From NCBI GenBank assembly GCA_934201655.1, contig CAKPXD010000035.1, forward strand, positions 1 through 11,073: 11,073 nucleotides of DNA, in the 5' to 3' direction. A program made the translations under genes and the position numbers. Shown piece after piece: positions 7,383-11,073 of the stretch; the stretch's first letter is position 1, and every line of letters begins with the position of its first letter. Source of the DNA: an uncultured Streptococcus sp. GTDB taxonomy: Bacteria > Bacillota > Bacilli > Lactobacillales > Streptococcaceae. The notes under the pieces were generated by a model. It worked only from the letters and a program-made list of their open reading frames with translations, was not told where the DNA came from and searched no databases.

Positions 7383-8292
7383 TTCCATCGGGGACAAAAA
7401 TGGAATTCTATTCCTTTGTAGAAAATTACTGACGGGAAATAATGTAAGTTTGTCGTCAGTAAAGGCTGCATGTTCTTTTGTTGAAGGCATAGACCTTGTT
7501 TTTCCATGTGGAATTTTAGCGTTACAAGAACTTGACTTATTAAATATTGATGGTGATTTATGCGTAACCAAGTCCCTTATTTATAACGAAATCCATGAAG
7601 AAGCGTTTATTAGGGAACTTTGTTCTCATTGCTTTAATACGCTTAGTAAAAATGGACTATTCGATGACGAACAAGTTACATATGACGAACAAGAAGATTT
7701 ATTTTTTTTACCTCGGAGAGCATTTAGATTAGAATCTGCAGTGTTTAGAAATCTTCTCATAAGTTTTGGAGCTGTCAAAACAGATGGGTTGAAATTCATT
7801 ATTAGCAATGAATACGAACAGATTTTCAAAAAAGCGATAAAACACAAACGTACCATGTCCCTGAGTCAGCTTATGAAAAAGCTCGAACATGAAAGACTAA
7901 TGGGTGAAGAGGGCGAACTGTTTGTTTTGGATTTTGAAAGAAGACGTTGCCCATATACTGAACAACAGAAGAAAAAAATTAAACAGATTTCGGAAATCGA
8001 TGTTTCTGCAGGTTATGATATTATATCATTTCATCGCGAAACCTCGACTCAACGCAGGTACATTGAAGTAAAAACATTCGAGGGCAATAACCATTTTCAT
8101 TGGTCAAAGAATGAAATAAACTCAGCTAAACTGAGAAAACGCGATTACTATATTTACTTGGTAGACTACAATAAAATTACTGAAGAAGATTATGTGCCAA
8201 CTATGATTCAAGACCCTTATCAAGAAGTATTCGTGGAAGGTAAGTGGAGTTTCTCCGTTGATTCATATTTGGTTGAAGAAAGGATATGCTGA
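7357..8292 (+). CDS. DUF3883 domain protein, probable PD-(D/E)xK nuclease
   Basis: The protein has 311 residues and starts at ATG 7357, 26 nt inside the SNF2 gene. The N-terminal 170 residues are helical and unfamiliar, perhaps a partner- or DNA-binding part. The C-terminal 130 form a DUF3883 domain: GEEGELFVLDFERRR (183-197), IDVSAGYDIISF (214-225), RRYIEVKTFEG (233-243), WSKNEINSAK (249-258), and YYIYLVDY (264-271). The pattern Glu187, Asp221, Glu237-x-Lys239 fits an intact PD-(D/E)xK active site, related in layout to Mrr-like nucleases. Of the nuclease-like proteins in this operon it is the one with no visible damage, so it is the best candidate for the enzyme that cuts foreign DNA. Fold and residues are clear; cutting activity and target are inferred. 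Confidence 0.85.
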   Translation: MRQELKRYSSIGDKNGILFLCRKLLTGNNVSLSSVKAACSFVEGIDLVFPCGILALQELDLLNIDGDLCVTKSLIYNEIHEEAFIRELCSHCFNTLSKNGLFDDEQVTYDEQEDLFFLPRRAFRLESAVFRNLLISFGAVKTDGLKFIISNEYEQIFKKAIKHKRTMSLSQLMKKLEHERLMGEEGELFVLDFERRRCPYTEQQKKKIKQISEIDVSAGYDIISFHRETSTQRRYIEVKTFEGNNHFHWSKNEINSAKLRKRDYYIYLVDYNKITEEDYVPTMIQDPYQEVFVEGKWSFSVDSYLVEERIC

Positions 8293-8406
8293 TTGTTAAA
8301 CTAAAAAATTCAAGAGATATCTTGCTTCGATGATGTAGTGCTGTACTACGGCGAAGAACAAATGTTCAAGCGTGGCAACTTGTCGAGAGTTATCAATAAT
8401 GACTAA
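8286..8406 (+). pseudogene. Frameshifted small ORF (about 39 codons)
   Basis: An ATG at 8286, overlapping the end of the DUF3883 gene, opens a frame reading MLIVKLKNSRDILLR that stops at 8331-8333. The adjacent frame continues directly as DDVVLYYGEEQMFKRGNLSR and ends VINND before a TAA at 8404-8406. Removing a single base near 8326-8330 would join them into one 39-residue protein that overlaps the gene before it and ends 11 nt before the next, as an operon member should. The second part has strongly protein-like composition and no start of its own. It may be a recently broken small gene, a programmed frameshift or a sequence error. The family is not recognised. Confidence 0.35.
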
Positions 8407-8417
8407 AAACTGAGATT

Positions 8418-9014
8418 ATGGAAACGAATTATTTGAAGGAGCAGCTTCGCAAGGATATATTGAAGGAAGTGGAAAAATACATCGGCTATGTTTATGGCGA
8501 TGATACTCACTTTGAAGACAAACTCATAGTCAAGAAGTTTGATTATTCTGTGTCGCATGGTAGACGCTCCTATAAGGAACAGAAAAAAGAATATGACTAT
8601 TTTAATATGTCAGACCTTATCAAAATGTCAGGCACGTTTACTTTTGAGGCAGATCCAATAGGAATAGAATGCGTGGTGTTGCACTATTTCCCAAACGAGA
8701 AAGTAGATAAGGTTGTGAAGGACTTGGAATCAACCATGCTGGATTTCGTCCATAAACATGGGTATAATGAAGAGGCAGAAATAAGCTTCCCAATTGATAC
8801 TTTTAAAGTATATGTGGATTGTCCTTCCGAAATAGAAGTGTCAGAATTAACGGAAGAAGAACTCGCTGATGAAGAAAATTGGGTAGCTTGGGAAAGCAGA
8901 CCTTTGCGACCATACGTGAGGAATACGAAAGAAAAGGGGCTTGTTTTCCATGAACGCAATGTGAGAAGGCTTGCTGCGGAAATGAGTTTGGAGTATGATT
9001 ATTTTAAAAGATAA
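8418..9014 (+). CDS. Uncharacterised acidic cytoplasmic protein
   Basis: This 198-residue protein is not one I recognise. It is charged and acidic, notably in SEIEVSELTEEELADEENW (136-154), with no signal peptide, membrane segment or metal-binding pattern. The middle alternates in a way that suggests an alpha/beta fold, with strands near FTFEADPIGIECVVLHYF (74-91) and SFPIDTFKVYVDC (123-135). The start ATG at 8418 is preceded by a short AT-rich gap. The next gene begins 3 nt after its stop, so it opens a four-gene plus-strand cluster. It has no clear promoter of its own and could be transcribed through from the defence operon. Its role could be accessory to defence or an unrelated prophage cargo function. 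Confidence 0.75.
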   Translation: METNYLKEQLRKDILKEVEKYIGYVYGDDTHFEDKLIVKKFDYSVSHGRRSYKEQKKEYDYFNMSDLIKMSGTFTFEADPIGIECVVLHYFPNEKVDKVVKDLESTMLDFVHKHGYNEEAEISFPIDTFKVYVDCPSEIEVSELTEEELADEENWVAWESRPLRPYVRNTKEKGLVFHERNVRRLAAEMSLEYDYFKR

Positions 9015-9017
9015 AAT

Positions 9018-9167
9018 ATGGGACTGCAATTTAGAAGAAGTATAAAGATAGCTCCTGGTATTAGGGTTAATTTCGGAAAGAAAAGTACCAATGTTAGTGA
9101 CGAAATGACTTTCAATGATTGGTTCAATATAGTTTATAAATACCTCGATAAAGAAGAAAGAAAATAA
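9018..9167 (+). CDS. Short DUF4236-type protein (49 aa)
   Basis: The 49-residue product begins MGLQFRRSIKIAPGIRVNFG. This closely matches the start of DUF4236 proteins, which usually read like MGFRFRKSIKIAPGVRLN and continue with a glycine/serine-rich beta stretch. Here the match ends at about residue 27, and a different tail, FNDWFNIVYKYLDKEERK (32-49), takes over. The start and stop are each 3 nt from the neighbouring genes, which supports it as a real translated gene despite its size. DUF4236 has no established function that I can cite. The shortened form may be a decayed copy or a small variant that keeps only the N-terminal motif. Confidence 0.7.
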   Translation: MGLQFRRSIKIAPGIRVNFGKKSTNVSDEMTFNDWFNIVYKYLDKEERK

Positions 9168-9170
9168 TTT

Positions 9171-9521
9171 ATGAATATGCAACATACAAACTACAATAAT
9201 ATTCCTCAGCGAATTATATGCTTCAACATCACGAAGTCTTTTTGTGAATGGAAGAGAGAGAGCATCTACGAGTGTGTACGAAAATACTGGAGAATTTCAA
9301 AATCAAAAGCCTCACAAGCAGAACTGTGTCTTGCAATAAAGCATGGTAAATGCGTTGGCGTTTTTCGTCCTTATCATTGGCAGACTGTAGAAGATGGAGA
9401 ATTTAGAGGCAGACTCATGTTTGAAGGTGAGAACTTAGAAGACTCTGAATATATAGGAAAAGATTTCAGTTTAGTTTTTGATCACTTACAAACCCCAATA
9501 AGATATATAGGAAATTGGTAA
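9171..9521 (+). CDS. Conserved small protein, possibly PUA-like
   Basis: The product has 116 residues. From residue 30 on it follows a pattern I recall from many small or domain-fused bacterial proteins: 'RIYEAxRxxWRV...A.ya.AvxxGxIVGVF....W......GRxxFEGexA....YxGK......xPIRYV'. Here these are ESIYECVRKYWRI (30-42), ELCLAIKHGKCVGVFRPYHW (51-70), GRLMFEGENLEDSEYIGKDF (80-99) and PIRYIGNW (109-116). The strand-rich, compact layout suggests a PUA- or ASCH-like fold, which can read modified bases or RNA, but I cannot name the family with certainty. It lies 3 nt after the DUF4236 gene and 17 nt before the membrane protein start. Confidence 0.7.
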   Translation: MNMQHTNYNNIPQRIICFNITKSFCEWKRESIYECVRKYWRISKSKASQAELCLAIKHGKCVGVFRPYHWQTVEDGEFRGRLMFEGENLEDSEYIGKDFSLVFDHLQTPIRYIGNW

Positions 9522-9538
9522 TTAAAATAAACTCAATT

Positions 9539-9919
9539 ATGAAACAAAGAACAAAGTCAATCCTCATTTATATTGGGGGTATTGTGACAGGAATTATCTT
9601 GATGTTCCTGTTTGCTTTTATTGTCAATGCTACTTCTAATCGCTTTAATGAAGGAGTTGCTCTTTTTGAAAAGCCAGGGCAAGCAATACCGTCTCCAGAA
9701 TTTTATGTAATTCAAGTGGACGAAGAAGGAAATGCTATTGCGCAAGGTCATTTTGGAACATTTGTTCTATTTCAAGAAAAAAATGGAAAGTCATTTTATG
9801 ATGGACAAATGATAAAAGTTCCAGCAGGCAAGATTGCACGGCAAATCGGAACCTACCGATATGAGAATACAGAACAGATGATCAAAACAATACCTATTGT
9901 CGATTTTTTCAACAAGTAA
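9539..9919 (+). CDS. Single-pass membrane-anchored protein
   Basis: From the ATG at 9539 the protein has 126 residues; an in-frame TTG at 9515 would add eight residues and overlap the previous gene, but is less likely. The N-terminus is MKQRTKSIL followed by one hydrophobic helix (about 8-30, IYIGGIVTGIILMFLFAFIV). The positive start suggests the short end is inside and the remaining 95 residues face the periplasm. That part is strand-rich, with FYVIQVDEEGNAIAQGHF and a later VPAGKIARQIGTYRYEN. It has no lipobox and no recognised domain. It ends within a large hairpin that closes the plus-strand cluster. The function is unknown; a cell-envelope role is inferred from topology only. Confidence 0.75.
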   Translation: MKQRTKSILIYIGGIVTGIILMFLFAFIVNATSNRFNEGVALFEKPGQAIPSPEFYVIQVDEEGNAIAQGHFGTFVLFQEKNGKSFYDGQMIKVPAGKIARQIGTYRYENTEQMIKTIPIVDFFNK

Positions 9920-9970
9920 GAATAAAGGCTTCCTCGCTAAAAATTAGTTAAAGGGAGTCTTTATTCTTAC
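9916..9970. terminator. Long hairpin between convergent genes, likely bidirectional terminator
   Basis: The arms GTAAGAATAAAG (9916-9927) and CTTTATTCTTAC (9959-9970) are perfect inverted repeats of 12 bases. Pairing continues inward through GCTTCC against GGGAGT with two wobbles, leaving a 19-base A/T-rich loop. It contains the stop codon of the plus-strand membrane-protein gene and lies 26 nt beyond the end of the opposing gene. No T-run follows on the plus strand, so it may act as a two-way transcription block or an RNA 3'-end stabiliser. Confidence 0.65.
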
Positions 9971-10013
9971 AAAAATTTGTCGTATTCGTAAAAGATTACA
10001 AATCGTCGTATTC
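9967..10013 (-). repeat. Imperfect direct repeat spanning the end of the secreted-protein gene
   Basis: On the plus strand, TTACAAAAATTTGTCGTATTC (9967-9987, 21 bases) and TTACAAATCGTCGTATTC (9996-10013) are near-copies differing by a 3-base length change and a few substitutions. The second is the last six codons of the minus-strand gene (EYDDL and stop). The first would encode EYDKFL and stop in a duplicated tail. It looks like a short tandem duplication of the 3' end of the gene. Confidence 0.55.
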
Positions 10014-10649
10014 TATTTGTTCGTTCTTCGTTGCATTCTTTTTATAGTTGATGAGGTCTGTATAACTAATAACATTATAGTAATCATATTTATCTTCGTC
10101 ATAATAAATGCTTAGAGAAATATTCCCGTTCTCAAGGTAAAAATAGGCGTCTTTTTCTTTGTTTTCCCCATCATTTTCTTTACCGCACAACAATTGATTT
10201 TGGTATTTGTTGGTAAGTTGTGGATATATACGGATATATTTGTTCCAAGCTTGATTGTAACTACAATTACTCAGAAAGACCGTTACTTCATAAACGATCT
10301 TAGTATATGGATTGAATTGAACTGTTATAAAACGATTCGATTCACCCATAAAAGTGCCATAAAATCCTCTTGTACCTTTATCAAGCCTCGCACTTACTTT
10401 GTAGTCATACCTTATACCTTTGGCTCTGAGTTTTGCAGAGAATTGGTCAATTGTACCTGTAATGGGTATCCCCATAAAGGTCAAGTGTTGTTTGGAATTA
10501 CGATTTGCCACAAGAGCATCAAGTGAATCGGTCTCAGCGGAATCACTTACGAGCGCTTCAACTCTTTCAATGCTAATTTTATTTGCATTGGCTTTATGAC
10601 CAAACGTAAAGCAAAAGATTAAAATCAGAATTTTGAAAAATACTTTCAT
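9996..10649 (-). CDS. Secreted protein of a Bacteroidota-specific uncharacterised family
   Basis: The protein has 217 residues with a clear signal peptide: MKVFFKILILIFCFTFGHKA, cleaved probably after NA near residue 22. There is no lipobox cysteine, so it should be periplasmic or exported. The mature part has HLTFMGIPITGTIDQFSAKL (55-74) and a C-terminal YLENGNISLSIYYDEDKYDY (171-190). Together these match the layout of a common Bacteroidota family of secreted proteins that begin 'HLTFKGVPIDGTL..F...L' and end with '..G.I.LSI.....V...Y.D'. I know of no assigned function. It lies opposite to the rest of the cargo, in the same direction as the flanking phage genes and with its own promoter element. 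It may be a lysogenic-conversion type gene. Confidence 0.8.
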   Translation of the reverse strand: MKVFFKILILIFCFTFGHKANANKISIERVEALVSDSAETDSLDALVANRNSKQHLTFMGIPITGTIDQFSAKLRAKGIRYDYKVSARLDKGTRGFYGTFMGESNRFITVQFNPYTKIVYEVTVFLSNCSYNQAWNKYIRIYPQLTNKYQNQLLCGKENDGENKEKDAYFYLENGNISLSIYYDEDKYDYYNVISYTDLINYKKNATKNEQIEYDDL

Positions 10650-10670
10650 AGTTGTGTCTTTTTAATAGTT

Positions 10671-10679
10671 GCAAAGATA
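10671..10679 (-). promoter_or_regulatory. Bacteroidota -7 promoter element before secreted-protein gene
   Basis: On the minus strand this reads TATCTTTGC, matching TAnnTTTG, about 20 nt before the ATG at 10649. A T-run sits near the -33 position but TTTG itself is not exact. The same TATCTTTGC string precedes the portal-like gene at the other end of the cargo. The element falls between the stop of the phage small gene (10691) and the secreted-protein start, so that gene probably has its own transcript. Confidence 0.5.
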
Positions 10680-10690
10680 ATTATAATCTT

Positions 10691-10924
10691 CTACATAAAA
10701 ACCTCCATTCCATTTATTTCAAACACGCACACATCTCTCAACTGTCGGATTTCATTGCTATCCAGCAATTTCATTCTTCGCGTGCCTTTGTAGAAATCGT
10801 AGCGAAGCGAGATGCAGCGGTGCCAGCATTGGATTTCACCCGAGCGCGTCCATAGTTTGAGATCTACGGGTTCAGGAGATTGGAGCATACGTTTGAGCGT
10901 GGTGATATGGATAGCGTGGGGCAT
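10691..10924 (-). CDS. Conserved small prophage-associated protein (77 aa)
   Basis: The product has 77 residues, starts at ATG 10924 and ends at TAG 10691-10693. It begins MPHAIHITTLKRML and holds the segments PVDLKLWTRSGEI (19-31), CISLRYDFYKGTRRMKLLDS (37-56) and EIRQLRDVCVFEINGMEVFM (58-77). I recall closely similar short proteins next to phage head genes in Bacteroides-group genomes, but have no assigned function. Its start shares one base with the stop of the preceding gene (TAATG), so the two are translationally coupled and belong to one phage transcript. Its composition matches the left-edge portal-like gene rather than the AT-rich cargo. Without the cargo, this gene would run almost directly into the portal-like gene. 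Confidence 0.7.
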   Translation of the reverse strand: MPHAIHITTLKRMLQSPEPVDLKLWTRSGEIQCWHRCISLRYDFYKGTRRMKLLDSNEIRQLRDVCVFEINGMEVFM

Positions 10925-11073
10925 TAGTCAAAAGTGTTGTTGTAAACCTGGTTGAAGATATTAAGCAAACGAGGAACGGTGAAAGGTACCTGCTTACGAA
11001 GCGGTTTCCACTTGAACTTCACATGATTGTTCGCATTGGTGGCATCAGAAAGTTCACTTTCGATGTCAGTAAT
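10924..11073 (-). CDS. C-terminal end of an upstream prophage gene (runs off right edge)
   Basis: The last 49 codons of a minus-strand gene are visible, open from the right edge to TAA 10924-10926. The tail includes HVKFKWKPLRKQVPFTVPRL (17-36) and ends LVYNNTFD. The stop overlaps the start of the 77-aa gene by one base. The fragment is too short to identify. Because it lies upstream of a portal-like gene in a phage late order, a terminase subunit is one possibility, but nothing in these residues proves it. Confidence 0.6.
   Translation of the reverse strand: MTDIESELSDATNANNHVKFKWKPLRKQVPFTVPRLLNIFNQVYNNTFD

Noticed and set aside
882..8292. Assignment of the operon to DISARM
   Set aside because: A C5 methylase and a SNF2 protein are shared, but no DUF1998 (DrmB), PLD (DrmC) or DrmA-type helicase is present, and the ParB-like, HNH and DUF3883 genes are not DISARM parts.
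8334..8350. GTAGT/ACTAC inverted repeat after the DUF3883 gene, considered as a terminator
   Set aside because: The stem has only five pairs, there is no T-run after it, and it lies in the probable coding part of the frameshifted small ORF.
9515..9538. TTG start for the membrane protein
   Set aside because: It overlaps the previous gene and adds only MVIKINSI before a normal ATG that is directly followed by the positively charged end and the membrane helix.
581..10690. Attachment-site direct repeats or an integrase that would mark the cargo as its own mobile element
   Set aside because: The only shared string found at the two junctions is the short promoter element, and no recombinase gene is present in the window.
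10194..10855. Plus-strand open frames at the right end
   Set aside because: They are antisense to the signal-peptide protein and the 77-aa phage protein and have no protein-like motifs.
1..11073. CRISPR arrays, tRNA or rRNA genes, insertion sequences
   Set aside because: No regularly spaced repeats, no cloverleaf or rRNA-like stretch and no transposase were seen on either strand.

Overview
The window looks like part of a Bacteroidota (Bacteroides/Prevotella-type) chromosome. Three features suggest this: TAnnTTTG-type promoter elements with no clear Shine-Dalgarno sites, a secreted protein of a type common in Bacteroidota, and an HTH regulator typical of those placed ahead of C5 methyltransferases in this phylum. 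Both ends carry minus-strand genes that resemble prophage structural genes: the N-terminal part of a portal-like protein at the left edge, and a 77-aa conserved small protein plus the tail of a further gene at the right edge. These ends are visibly richer in G+C than the AT-rich middle. The simplest reading is a prophage late-gene module with about 10 kb of cargo (roughly 600 to 10690) lodged between two of its genes.

The main cargo is a tightly packed plus-strand operon of seven genes (882-8292). In order they are a small XRE-type controller, an HNH-type endonuclease-like protein, a complete cytosine-C5 DNA methyltransferase, a DpnII/MboI-like PD-(D/E)xK-fold protein, a ParB/Srx-domain protein, a SNF2-type helicase/translocase, and a DUF3883 nuclease-like protein. 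From the endonuclease-like gene onward, junctions are 3-nt gaps or overlaps of 1, 8 and 26 nt, which points to one co-translated system. The layout resembles a methylation-guided defence system: the methyltransferase marks self, and the ParB/SNF2/DUF3883 proteins form a motor-plus-nuclease complex acting on unmarked DNA. It shares ideas with DISARM (C5 methylase plus SNF2 protein), but no DUF1998 (DrmB) or PLD (DrmC) partner is visible. I cannot match the full set to a named system. Two of the nuclease-like proteins appear to lack a catalytic residue, whereas the DUF3883 protein keeps its D/ExK residues and is the best candidate cutter.

A frameshifted small ORF follows, then a second plus-strand cluster (8418-9919). 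It encodes an unrecognised acidic protein, a 49-aa DUF4236 protein, a 116-aa protein of a known pattern but uncertain function, and a single-pass membrane protein. A long hairpin separates this cluster from a convergent minus-strand gene for a secreted Bacteroidota protein (9996-10649). The left junction (581-881) holds no convincing intact gene. It has a likely promoter for the portal gene, a possible 3' remnant of a lost plus-strand gene followed by a clean intrinsic terminator, and the promoter of the defence operon.
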